Notes: generated by a model not told the origin, from the sequence alone. DNA of 17,322 bases from CAYNRE01 sp964399535 (GCA_964399535.1 CAYNRE010000077.1:1-17322), one strand, 5' to 3'; numbered from the stretch's first letter, positions 1 through 5,368 are shown. Made by a program: numbers and translations.

Positions 1-141
1 GCCGCTATGCCCTGCGAGGACGCCGCAAACGAGGTGCTTCTCAACGCGACCTGGAACCGCTGCATCCTCACCGGTGCGACGGTTGCGTGCCACACGACCT
101 GCCAGCCAGGGAACAAGACCTGCGGGGACGTCTGTATCCCA
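1..141. repeat. Terminal direct repeat, left copy (circular contig overlap)
   Basis: These 141 bases are identical to 17182-17322. An exact terminal overlap of this length is what a de Bruijn assembler leaves when it walks round a circular molecule (141 is a common largest k-mer). It is therefore most likely one sequence counted twice, not a biological repeat, and it implies a circle of 17,181 bp. The coding frame continues cleanly through the join, which supports this reading. Confidence 0.93.
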
Positions 142-189
142 ACGGCCGCAATGTGCTCTCTACCGCCAGGAACGGCGTGCGATGCGTGA
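1..189 (+). CDS. Cys-rich secreted lipoprotein, 3' part (gene begins at 16927)
   Basis: This is the C-terminal portion of the gene that starts at 16927. After closing the circle, codon 132 (ending at 17322) is followed by the codon at 142, and the gene stops with TGA at 187-189, giving 147 residues in all. The part seen here carries the closely spaced cysteines of the C-terminal half (for example CHTTC and CGDVC) and ends in GTACDA. An ATG at position 7 is an internal methionine, not the start. A strong hairpin follows 13 bases after the stop. I recognise no family; the many cysteines suggest a disulphide-bonded extracytoplasmic protein. Confidence 0.8.
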   Translation, partial: AAMPCEDAANEVLLNATWNRCILTGATVACHTTCQPGNKTCGDVCIPTAAMCSLPPGTACDA

Positions 190-202
190 GTCCCTGAGAG
201 AA

Positions 203-230
203 GCCGGGCGGCGCTGGTGCGCCGCCCGGC
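203..230. terminator. GC hairpin between convergent genes
   Basis: A perfect 12-bp stem (203-214 with 219-230) closes a TGGT loop, just after the plus-strand stop at 189 and just before the minus-strand stop at 249. It has no T tract on either side. Its position suggests a bidirectional terminator or transcript-stabilising hairpin shared by the two converging genes. Confidence 0.6.
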
Positions 231-248
231 AAGGTGTGTGGGGCGGGG

Positions 249-332
249 TTAGCGGGAAAGGGCGCGACGCCAGACGTCGCGCGTCCCCAGGCCGAGGACG
301 AAGCCGATCAGGATGAAGGCGACGGGTTCCAT
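249..332 (-). CDS. 27-residue single-pass membrane peptide
   Basis: This tiny ORF starts 2 bases after the stop of the winged-HTH gene and has a purine-rich ribosome site (GGAGAGGG) about 10 bases upstream inside that gene, so the two are probably translationally coupled. The peptide has one hydrophobic segment (residues 4-15, AFILIGFVLGLG) followed by a basic tail (R18, R22, R23, R27), which predicts an N-out/C-in inner-membrane helix. Possible roles are a small holin-like or regulatory peptide, but nothing in the sequence decides this. The main evidence is spacing, ribosome site and the hydrophobic/basic layout. It could be a chance ORF. Confidence 0.4.
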   Translation of the reverse strand: MEPVAFILIGFVLGLGTRDVWRRALSR

Positions 333-334
333 GC

Positions 335-739
335 TTAGGCCGCCCTCTCCGTGTCCTCGTCCATCATCTTCTCGAGCGCCGAGATCAATCCGTCCATGTG
401 GTAGCGGTTGGGGCCACCGTTGGGGAACGGGTCGCGACGCACGTAGCCCAGGTCTTCCAGACGCTTCAGGATCGAGCGGACCTGGCGGTCGCTGATGCCC
501 ATGCGCCTCGCGATGGTGTTCACCGTCGGCCACGGGGCGCGAGCGTCCCACTTGTGGTCGAAAATGTGGATGAGCACCATCGCCTCAGACGAGTTCAACC
601 CTTCGGCGTTGTCGTGCGGGCGCAGGCGATGATAGTTCGCCAAGAAGAACGACGACACCGGGCAGAACTGCCGCGCCAAGCGCGGCGTCCAGCGTTGGTC
701 AACGCTGCGCTCTACTACTTCTGAACTGGCGACACTCAT
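335..739 (-). CDS. Winged helix-turn-helix DNA-binding protein
   Basis: This 134-residue protein has a clear wHTH: helix-turn-helix around residues 75-100 (TIARRMGISDRQVRSILKRL), then EDLGYVRRD and a wing with GGPNRYHMDGL, ending in an amphipathic tail. It resembles the HTH_36-type domains of phage and plasmid replication or regulatory proteins. I chose ATG 739 because AGGAAAGAGG lies just upstream with about 8 bases spacing; the open frame runs far upstream through a GC repeat array, but that extension is low-complexity and not credible. The gene has a ~100-nt structured leader with a perfect-looking partner RNA (see 787-836 and 1104-1170), so its level seems tightly controlled. Role inferred: repressor, lysogeny switch or accessory replication factor. 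Confidence 0.72.
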   Translation of the reverse strand: MSVASSEVVERSVDQRWTPRLARQFCPVSSFFLANYHRLRPHDNAEGLNSSEAMVLIHIFDHKWDARAPWPTVNTIARRMGISDRQVRSILKRLEDLGYVRRDPFPNGGPNRYHMDGLISALEKMMDEDTERAA

Positions 740-841
740 ATACGGATCCTCTTTCCTTCGACGCAAGACGTGGAACTGCGAACGAAGGGAGCGACCACGC
801 AACGAGAGTGCGAGTCGCGGAAGCGTAGCCGCTCCCTCCGT
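740..841 (-). promoter_or_regulatory. Structured 5' leader of the winged-HTH gene
   Basis: The predicted leader runs from about 841 to 740 on the minus strand. Positions 836-823 pair with 800-787 to make a 14-bp stem with only two G-U wobbles, closing a 22-nt loop (822-801). The 5' arm plus 13 loop bases (836-810) are complementary at 26 of 27 positions to the predicted small RNA at 1104-1170. Just after the stem, CCUUCG (788-783) can pair with CGAAGG (760-755), which abuts the ribosome site, and this pairing shares two bases with the stem. The layout is that of an antisense-controlled leader; the mechanism is inferred. Confidence 0.5.
810..836. repeat. 27-bp inverted repeat, left copy
   Basis: Matches the reverse complement of 1144-1170 at 26 of 27 positions (the mismatch is C/T at 829/1151 level). 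It forms the 5' arm and most of the loop of the winged-HTH leader hairpin. The two copies flank a 300-bp segment that holds a GC tandem array and a terminator. Confidence 0.85.
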
Positions 842-846
842 GGACC

Positions 847-874
847 AGGTTAGCAACTGCGCCAGTACCTGCAA
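847..874 (-). promoter_or_regulatory. Possible promoter for the winged-HTH gene
   Basis: On the minus strand, TTGCAG (874-869) lies 16 bases before TAACCT (852-847), and the latter is preceded by TGC, an extended -10 feature. The start would fall near 841-840, directly in front of the leader hairpin. The -10 hexamer is weak (3 of 6), so this call rests mostly on position. Confidence 0.35.
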
Positions 875-930
875 GACCGCGCACCGCATTTTTGGGCTCA
901 AGGAAGCCAGCTTCCGGGCCGTGGATGGGC

Positions 931-1100
931 GGCAGCTCGAGCGCGCGCGCGGCAGCTCGAGCGCGCGCGCGGCAGCTCGAGCGCGCGCGGCAGCTCGAGC
1001 GCGCGCGGCAGCTCGAGCGCGCGCGGCAGCTCGAGCGCGCGCGCGCGGCAGCTCGAGCGCGCGCGGCAGCTCGAGCGCCGCGCAGCTCGAGCGCGCGCGT
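931..1100. repeat. GC tandem array of GGCAGCTCGAGCGCGCGC units
   Basis: Nine units begin at 931, 951, 971, 989, 1007, 1025, 1047, 1065 and about 1082. Spacing varies between 17 and 22 bp because the alternating GC run expands and contracts. Every unit keeps the palindrome GCTCGAGC and a run of alternating GC. Single diverged copies recur at 1447-1463 and 1504-1522. Length change by slippage is expected, and alternating GC can adopt Z-DNA. All reading frames through it give low-complexity peptides, so I do not regard it as coding. Function unknown. Confidence 0.9.
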
Positions 1101-1103
1101 GGC

Positions 1104-1137
1104 AAAAAAAAGGGCGTCCCAGTTTCCTGGAACGCCC
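1104..1137 (-). terminator. Intrinsic terminator of the predicted small RNA
   Basis: Read on the minus strand, an 11-bp stem (1137-1127 with 1122-1112, one G-U pair) closes a GAAA tetraloop and is followed directly by eight T (1111-1104). It is the only classic rho-independent terminator I see in this window. No protein gene lies within 450 bp upstream on that strand. Confidence 0.88.
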
Positions 1138-1143
1138 TTTCGC

Positions 1144-1170
1144 GGGAGCGACTACGCTTCCGCGACTCGC
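1144..1170. repeat. 27-bp inverted repeat, right copy
   Basis: Inverted partner of 810-836 with one mismatch. It lies exactly between the predicted small-RNA start and its terminator. Each copy is only weakly palindromic inside itself, which argues somewhat against a classic invertase crossover site. Confidence 0.85.
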
Positions 1171-1176
1171 CCAGCC

Positions 1177-1204
1177 ATTATGGATAGCCGTCCATACGAA
1201 GCAA
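1177..1204 (-). promoter_or_regulatory. Promoter of the predicted small RNA, with overlapping palindrome
   Basis: On the minus strand TTGCTT (1204-1199) is 16 bases from CATAAT (1182-1177), which matches the -10 consensus at 5 of 6. The start would be near 1170. A perfect 6-bp inverted repeat TATGGA/TCCATA (1179-1184 and 1191-1196) overlaps the -10 and spacer and could be an operator. Confidence 0.5.
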
Positions 1205-1341
1205 GGTCCCGCTGGTTGTTTCCGGGAGCCACTTCCGGGGAGGCGGGGAACTGCAGCTCTCACCGGGGGAAGTACGGTTCCTCCCTCCGGTTGGAGAGTG
1301 CCGGCGGGTTGAGGCAGCCTTCCTCCAAAGTAGAAGCACTA

Positions 1342-1361
1342 TCTAGAAGCACCCTTCTAGA
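1342..1361. promoter_or_regulatory. Perfect 8-bp inverted repeat with 4-base spacer
   Basis: TCTAGAAG and CTTCTAGA flank CACC. A half copy, TAGAAGCAC, also occurs just upstream at 1331-1339 and again at 1344-1352. In an otherwise GC-rich gene-free stretch this A/T-richer palindrome looks like a binding site for a dimeric regulator. It is not a terminator, as no T tract follows. Confidence 0.4.
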
Positions 1362-1532
1362 ACCTGTTCAACATGCCTTCCTTGCCTAAGAACCAGCACC
1401 AAGCAGAACCCCCTGAAGAATTCTTCCTCCCCCCCTGAACATCATTCTCGAGCGCGCGCGGCACCCCCGAAGGCGCGCCCAGCCCCCCGAGCGGCGCGCC
1501 GCCGGCAGCTCGAGCGCGCGCGAGACGCCGCC

Positions 1533-1561
1533 GCAGGAGCTTACGGCTGCAGCCGACGGGA
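1533..1561 (+). repeat. Fragment repeated from the 3' end of the HTH gene at 16664
   Basis: Matches 16821-16849 at 26 of 29 positions, including the palindrome CGGCTGCAGCCG. Both copies read LRLQPTG in the same frame relative to the match, but only the 16.8-kb copy is in an intact gene. It looks like a remnant of a partial duplication. Confidence 0.6.
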
Positions 1562-1601
1562 AACCGCCGAAGTCACTTTGGCCGTCTGAGCGCCTGCGAC
1601 G

Positions 1602-2345
1602 CTAGAGGTCTGACTTTCGTCGTGGGCACAACCGTGGGCAGAGTGTGCTGTAGGATGGACACGTGTCCGGGAGAAGCGGGAGGTCGTCAAACACCAGCGA
1701 ACATCCTCTGGCGTACAACTCGGAAGCCCGTTTCTTGTCGACAGACAGTCCGTTGGTGCCCATCTCATGGGCGCCGCCCAGAGAGAAGCACCCATGCGGG
1801 TCTCCAAGCTTGCAGCCCTTCTGATAGAGCTCGTTGGCTTGAGACTTGAGCTCACGGGCAAGCATGCTGCAGCTTCTCCCATTATTGTTCTCGCAGCCAT
1901 TGCGCCACAATGGGATCGCTACCGATGCGGTGCCTCCGAAGAATCCGCAGGCTTCCCATTCGCCATGCTCGCATCCCTTGCGTAGGTGTTCGTCCATCTC
2001 GAGCAGCGATCCAGGTTCATCGCTCCGCTTGACGAACCGCGCCAGCGTCAGGCAAGGGCCTTCCCTGTTGGCCGACGACGCATATGTCGGGTTGGTGCAG
2101 GCCGGCGTTAGTTCCTTCCGGGTGGCAGCAATCGCATCCGCGCGAGACATGCATTTCCCGCCAGGCAGGTCGCTTTGATCTACGCATGATCCTGCATTGG
2201 GGTCGAGGCTTGGGCACCAACAGGCTTGCTCGCCGGCGCAGTCCGCCTTCTTGGAGCACTTCTTGTCACACGCTATTACGCTGGCCATGCATAGGAGGGC
2301 CGCGAGGACTACCTTGGTCGGCAATGGGGGATGCTCGAAACGCAA
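1602..2345 (-). CDS. Cys-rich Sel1-like repeat lipoprotein
   Basis: A 247-residue protein with a hydrophobic signal peptide (VVLAALLCMASVIAC) whose lipobox VIAC puts the lipid cysteine at residue 26. A short Cys cluster follows (CDKKCSKKADC, CWCPSL). Residues about 110-215 hold Sel1-like helical repeats with paired cysteines, e.g. ELYQKGCKLGDPHGCFSLG and ELYARGC, as in HcpA-type proteins. The predicted start is TTG; a TGA stop lies just upstream, and the only other in-frame choices are a later TTG or an ATG too close to the lipobox. The C-terminal ~25 residues (LPLLPDTCPSYSTLCPRLCP) do not continue the repeat, so a frameshift near 1680 is possible. GC looks lower here than in the virion operon, hinting at separate origin. 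Likely role: outer-membrane or periplasmic scaffold, unknown partner. Confidence 0.7.
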   Translation of the reverse strand: MRFEHPPLPTKVVLAALLCMASVIACDKKCSKKADCAGEQACWCPSLDPNAGSCVDQSDLPGGKCMSRADAIAATRKELTPACTNPTYASSANREGPCLTLARFVKRSDEPGSLLEMDEHLRKGCEHGEWEACGFFGGTASVAIPLWRNGCENNNGRSCSMLARELKSQANELYQKGCKLGDPHGCFSLGGAHEMGTNGLSVDKKRASELYARGCSLVFDDLPLLPDTCPSYSTLCPRLCPRRKSDL

Positions 2346-2410
2346 GCGAGAACGAGGGGATCAGATTGTCGGATGGGGACTGAGCGAAAACCATCGTTTT
2401 TGAGAGCCCC

Positions 2411-3097
2411 TCATCCGCTGCCCCTCCTCCGTCGAGAACCGACCGGGCCACCAGCGTATCCTTTTTTGCTGGGGGGGTCGAGAAACGTCCGGCGCGCCAT
2501 CGACCACGAGCAGTGCAGACGGTTTCCTACCTCCACCCACGAGTATCCGGCTTCGCGTAGATCCGCGATCCGCTGCGGGTCCGGCCGGCGCTTCTTCGGC
2601 GGACGCCCGAGCTTGACGCCGCGGCGCCTGGCCGCGGCCAGGCCGTCGACCGTGCGCTCGACGATGATCGCGCGCTCGAACTCGGCCGCCGCTGCCAGCA
2701 CCGTCAACGTCAGGTCGGACACGGCATCGTGAGAGGGCCGTATCTCGAGCCCCTGGGCCACCGCCACGAAGGTCACCCCGGCGGAGCGGATCTTGCGGAT
2801 GTTGGCCAGCAGGTCGAGCGTGCTCCGCCCCCAGCGGTCGAGCCGCTGCACGATCACCGTGTCGAGCTCGCCGCGGTGGGCGGCGTCCAGGATGCGGTTG
2901 AGCCCCGGGCGGAGGGCGCCCTTGCCGGCGCTGGCCGTCTCTTCGATGTCGAGCACCACGCGCAGGCTCCGGGCGCGCGCGGCGGCGCGGAGCTCGGCTC
3001 TGGCCAGGGCGGGGTTCTGCTCGCGGGTGCTGACCCGGTGGTACAGGGCGGCGCGCTTCTCGTCCGATCGCGCCCTGCCCTGCTTGCGCGGTGGCAT
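2411..3097 (-). CDS. Small serine recombinase (resolvase/invertase family)
   Basis: 228 residues. The catalytic N-terminal domain shows YHRVSTREQ with nucleophile Ser23, then RLDRWGRSTLDLLANI and a long E-helix region (AAEFERAIIVERTVDGLAAARRRG), followed by GVKLGRPP and a C-terminal HTH (IADLREAGYSWVEVGNRL). This is the architecture of Tn3-type resolvases and DNA invertases. It would cut and rejoin DNA at short sites as a dimer or tetramer, most simply resolving plasmid multimers. The C-terminal ~24 residues are extra, beginning at a C7/A6 run (about 2461-2477) where slippage could occur. No transposase is nearby, so it is not obviously part of a transposon. An obvious candidate substrate is the inverted repeat pair at 810/1144. 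Confidence 0.9.
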   Translation of the reverse strand: MPPRKQGRARSDEKRAALYHRVSTREQNPALARAELRAAARARSLRVVLDIEETASAGKGALRPGLNRILDAAHRGELDTVIVQRLDRWGRSTLDLLANIRKIRSAGVTFVAVAQGLEIRPSHDAVSDLTLTVLAAAAEFERAIIVERTVDGLAAARRRGVKLGRPPKKRRPDPQRIADLREAGYSWVEVGNRLHCSWSMARRTFLDPPSKKGYAGGPVGSRRRRGSG

Positions 3098-3152
3098 GGT
3101 GACTCATCGTCGCACGGACGACGCGAGACGGCTTCCTCGAAGCCCGGGGGGT

Positions 3153-3173
3153 TTGGGGGGCGGAGCCCCCCAA
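3153..3173. terminator. G-rich hairpin upstream of the recombinase gene
   Basis: A perfect 9-bp stem (3153-3161 with 3165-3173) with a GGA loop lies 10 bases past the stop of the Cys-rich gene at 3183 and before the recombinase start. It may end transcription of the 4634-3183 pair. No T tract follows. A similar G/C-run hairpin is at 8070-8090. Confidence 0.5.
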
Positions 3174-3182
3174 GGGGTCGCG

Positions 3183-4301
3183 TTACTTTTCCGGGTAGGC
3201 GCTCGAGAAGTAGCGATCTTGCGCGGTGCCCATCGCGAACGAGCAGAAGAACGGCTCGCCGGCTGACTTCACGCAGAAAAAGCCGTCAGGACAGGTGGGC
3301 TTGCCGTCGCCGCATCGCTGGTAGCAGCGGTTCTTCACCCCGGGAAGGGCGTTCATGAAGTCCGTCTCACCGCAGAAGGCGTCCTTTCCGCACACGTCAG
3401 ATCCTGCACTCGGATCGCAGGATCGCTCGCACCGCGCGGCGAGCTGCCATGGAGAGTTGAAGTGAACGTGGCAGTAGGCGCCAGGGGTCGAGCAGCCATC
3501 CTGCAGGCAGGTAGGCTTGTCGAACTTGGTGCACCTGCGCGTCCCCCATGGGAGCTCGACGCATCGTTGTTCGGCGGGGCAGTCGGCATCGTTGGCGCAG
3601 GCCGTTGAGCAGCTCTTGTGCGTGGCGCCGCCCGCCATGTACCCGCACGCGGTGCCTTTTGGGCAGTCCGAATTACTGTCACAGCGGGTGGGGAGGCACA
3701 GTCCGTTGGCGCATTTCAGCCCGACCGCACAGAGGCCGACGGGTGCGTAGTCGATGTCGCCACATGGTTCGCCAGCCTTGCGGTCTCCCGCTTCCGAGCA
3801 TCGATAGATGCCGCCCTCCTGACGGCCGACGTACGAGCACGTGCTGTTGGGGCCGCACTCGCTGTGTCCCTGCGGTGTTGGCCCCGAGCACTCGGACGGA
3901 ACGCACCGCCAGAATCGGTGTCCTGCAGCGCCGATGCGAGTCAGATCGCAGAGCGGAGCGTCTCCGCCACAGTCCTGATCATCCCGGCACAGTTTCGGAC
4001 ATCTGAGTGTTCCGCGCCCATCGGTGATGCATCGCGAACCGCAGATAGCCTCGCACTTGTCAGCCGTCGGCACATGCTCGCCGAGCTCGTCATCGGCGCC
4101 TGCGTCGGCGGCGGCAGTCGGCGATGGGTTGTGAGGAGCTGACTTGGAGCGCCACAACCGTTCGATGAGCACCTCACCTCCTGTTCCCGCATCGGGAGCA
4201 GGGGGGGCAGCCGATCGGGAATGCACGGAGCGCAACAGCAGGACCCCCGCCGCCAGAACAGCGATAACAAGCGCAGCGACAGCGGGGATCCTCTTCGGCA
4301 T
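3183..4301 (-). CDS. Membrane-anchored protein with 36 cysteines
   Basis: A 372-residue protein with one N-terminal membrane segment (about residues 8-24, AALVIAVLAAGVLLLRS), a disordered Ala/Pro/Asp stretch, and then about 36 cysteines over residues 80-360. Spacing repeats as C-x4-6-DC-x5-7-C, for example CDSNSDCPKGTAC, CANDADCPAEQRC and CRDDQDCGGDAPLC. Such disulphide-rich, EGF/Dickkopf-like spacing is typical of myxobacterial exported proteins. It begins 3 bases after the stop of the lipoprotein gene upstream (4305-4634), so the two form an operon. Cysteines imply folding in an oxidising compartment. Function is unknown: surface adhesion, host contact or envelope decoration are guesses. 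Confidence 0.75.
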   Translation of the reverse strand: MPKRIPAVAALVIAVLAAGVLLLRSVHSRSAAPPAPDAGTGGEVLIERLWRSKSAPHNPSPTAAADAGADDELGEHVPTADKCEAICGSRCITDGRGTLRCPKLCRDDQDCGGDAPLCDLTRIGAAGHRFWRCVPSECSGPTPQGHSECGPNSTCSYVGRQEGGIYRCSEAGDRKAGEPCGDIDYAPVGLCAVGLKCANGLCLPTRCDSNSDCPKGTACGYMAGGATHKSCSTACANDADCPAEQRCVELPWGTRRCTKFDKPTCLQDGCSTPGAYCHVHFNSPWQLAARCERSCDPSAGSDVCGKDAFCGETDFMNALPGVKNRCYQRCGDGKPTCPDGFFCVKSAGEPFFCSFAMGTAQDRYFSSAYPEK

Positions 4302-4304
4302 GGC

Positions 4305-4634
4305 TTACGACGAGTAGCCGCAGACCTTCTTGTGGCACATGAAGGTCGATCCGTCGCGGTTGGAGCCGCACGGGTACTCCACGTCCGTGCACTTGCACTG
4401 GACGGGCTGGCTCGTCGTCTCTCGGTCTCGAGGCGAGCGCACCCCGGTGTGCTGTGGCGTCGCGCAGCCCTGCAGCTCCTGCGGATCGCCGCTTTGGCCA
4501 CCACCCCTCGGCGCGTCGGCCTTGCCCGTGTTCTCCGTGGTCTCCGGCGGCGGAGCCGGGGTGCTCGTGTCGCTTCCGCAACCGAAGAGAAGAAGCGAGC
4601 CGAACGCCAGTGCAACCCCTGTCATCTTGAGCAT
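4305..4634 (-). CDS. Small Cys-rich lipoprotein
   Basis: 109 residues. I chose the ATG at 4634 because GGAAAGGA sits about 6 bases upstream and the resulting N-terminus is a compact signal peptide (MLKMTGVALAFGSLLLFGC) with lipobox LFGC and lipid cysteine 19. A Pro/Thr-rich linker (APPPETTENTG) follows, then a C-terminal module with six cysteines including CKC and CHKKVC. It is the first gene of a pair with the 36-Cys protein, 3 bases apart, and is divergent from the toxin-antitoxin operon. Lipidation would tether it to the inner or outer membrane. No family recognised; a longer in-frame start at 4733 is possible but adds residues that look non-native. Confidence 0.68.
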   Translation of the reverse strand: MLKMTGVALAFGSLLLFGCGSDTSTPAPPPETTENTGKADAPRGGGQSGDPQELQGCATPQHTGVRSPRDRETTSQPVQCKCTDVEYPCGSNRDGSTFMCHKKVCGYSS

Positions 4635-4747
4635 GCTGGTCCTTTCCATCGCCCTCGCCTCCCACCACCCGAGGACGAAAACCGCGCGAGCGGTAGCACG
4701 AGGAAAGACACCCGGAATGGCAAAAAGTTCCATGCGTTAGCACTCGT

Positions 4748-4757
4748 ATGCCGGCAT
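4748..4757. promoter_or_regulatory. Palindrome in the divergent lipoprotein / toxin-antitoxin region
   Basis: ATGCCGGCAT is a perfect 10-bp palindrome, and one base out the flanks continue symmetrically (CG on both sides). It lies between the divergent starts at 4634 and 4811, about 40 bases upstream of the antitoxin -10. A site for antitoxin-mediated autoregulation is plausible. Confidence 0.35.
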
Positions 4758-4796
4758 GCGTTCAGGTCGCTCCCAAATGGCCTTCGCTGGCGATGC

Positions 4797-4802
4797 TAGA
4801 CT
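4797..4802 (+). promoter_or_regulatory. Extended -10 for the toxin-antitoxin operon
   Basis: TAGACT preceded by TGC forms an extended -10 element. It is only 8 bases from ATG 4811, so transcription would start at or within two bases of the start codon. No ribosome site is visible before that ATG, which fits a leaderless mRNA. No convincing -35 was found. Confidence 0.35.
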
Positions 4803-4810
4803 CCCTCGTG

Positions 4811-5056
4811 ATGGCTACTGCAGCAGAGCTCCTAGACGGCGCGCGCGCTCTCCCGAGCGAGGAGCGATGGTCCCTCGTCCGTGATCTGCTCGCGCTCGAT
4901 CCAGATCCGCCCGAGCCGCAGGAGGCGCGTGAGGCCTACGGCAACTTGGTGAACGAGCTCGCCCGCCGGGCCCGCGAGGTCGAGGAGGGGGCGGTCGAGG
5001 CCGAGGACTGGGAGGACGTTCGCGACCGCTTGCTGTCCGAGCTCGACGACGCGTGA
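4811..5056 (+). CDS. Addiction-module antitoxin (RelE/ParE-associated)
   Basis: 81 residues matching the pattern of the 'putative addiction module component' family: AELLDGARALPSEERWSLVRDLLALD at the start, then a long acidic helix with NELARRAREVEEGAVEAEDWEDVRDRL, which resembles the family's RRxxELxxGxVxxxxWExVRxRL. It should neutralise the toxin encoded next by wrapping it. Its stop overlaps the toxin start (GTGA), so the two are made in step. The start at 4811 is favoured over in-frame ATGs at 4748 and 4793 because the family begins here and an extended -10 sits just upstream. It is transcribed towards rep. Confidence 0.8.
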   Translation: MATAAELLDGARALPSEERWSLVRDLLALDPDPPEPQEAREAYGNLVNELARRAREVEEGAVEAEDWEDVRDRLLSELDDA

Positions 5057-5364
5057 AGGTTCGCCTTCATCCTGAGGCGCGCGAGGAAATCCGAGAACAA
5101 GCCAGGGGCATGAATGGGCGCTGCCGAGGGCTTGGGCGCGAGCTCGTCCTTGAGATCAATGTCTCGATGCGCCGAATCGGGCGTCTTCCGCGTTCAGGGC
5201 CGCTCCTGCCCGCCGCGCCGCCCGAGCTCGGGATCCACTACGTCATCCTGCGCAGGTTCCCGTTCATCATCGCCTATCAGATCTTCGAGCGTCATGCGCT
5301 CGTGCTCTCGCTCGTGCCCGATGGGATGTTGCGCGACTACTTGATCGGCCGAGCGTCGCCTTGA
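5053..5364 (+). CDS. ParE/RelE-family toxin
   Basis: 103 residues, starting GTG, overlapping the antitoxin by 4 bases. It shows the family plan: LHPEAREEIREQARGM as helix one, a helix with RELVLEINVSMRRIGRLPRSGP, then beta strands with IHYVILRRFPFIIAYQIFERHALVLSLVPD. ParE members inhibit gyrase while RelE members cut mRNA on the ribosome. The RFPFIIAYQI core and VLSLVPDG end resemble many plasmid-borne ParE/RelE-like proteins, and I cannot choose between these activities. It kills or arrests cells that lose the circle. Its stop is only 4 bases from the convergent rep stop at 5369, with no terminator between, so read-through antisense to rep is possible. Confidence 0.85.
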   Translation: MKVRLHPEAREEIREQARGMNGRCRGLGRELVLEINVSMRRIGRLPRSGPLLPAAPPELGIHYVILRRFPFIIAYQIFERHALVLSLVPDGMLRDYLIGRASP

Positions 5365-5368
5365 CCGC

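Larger units (their letters stand above)
1104..1170 (-). ncRNA. Predicted ~67-nt antisense RNA
   Basis: A promoter-like sequence (1204-1177) would start transcription at about 1170, and a perfect intrinsic terminator ends it at 1104. The first 27 nt are the inverted copy (1170-1144) of 810-836 and so are complementary at 26 of 27 positions to the leader hairpin of the winged-HTH mRNA. The rest is a short linker and the terminator stem. No start codon with a ribosome site is present. Known relatives in logic are plasmid countertranscript RNAs that pair with a structured leader; here the RNA would be encoded about 330 bp from its target by inverted duplication rather than on the opposite strand of the same bases. 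That the predicted 5' end coincides with the repeat edge is the strongest argument. Confidence 0.55.
1205..1601. other. Gene-free stretch with an inverted repeat and stray array copies
   Basis: I find no credible gene here. It holds the inverted repeat at 1342-1361, two single copies of the GC array unit (1447-1463, 1504-1522), two GGCGCGCC palindromes between them, and a 29-base fragment at 1533-1561 resembling the end of the HTH gene at 16664-16867. The mixture suggests rearrangement debris plus a regulatory segment. Confidence 0.5.

Noticed and set aside
203..230. Origin hairpin or attachment site
   Set aside because: Its place exactly between two convergent stops, with no repeat elsewhere, fits a shared transcript end better.
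931..1100. CRISPR array
   Set aside because: Repeat units are contiguous with no unique spacers, and no cas gene is present.
335..1105. Long 256-codon extension of the winged-HTH frame through the GC array
   Set aside because: The added residues are Arg/Ala/Leu/Pro repeats from the array, pass through a hairpin leader, and a good ribosome site precedes Met at 739.
840..1389. Plus-strand ORFs across the GC array
   Set aside because: Repeat-driven open frames in several phases, no ribosome site, no domain; typical of high-GC repeats.
2411..3173. Longer recombinase starting at 3173
   Set aside because: That frame differs from the recombinase frame and is Arg/Pro-rich; the resolvase motifs lie in the frame starting at 3097.
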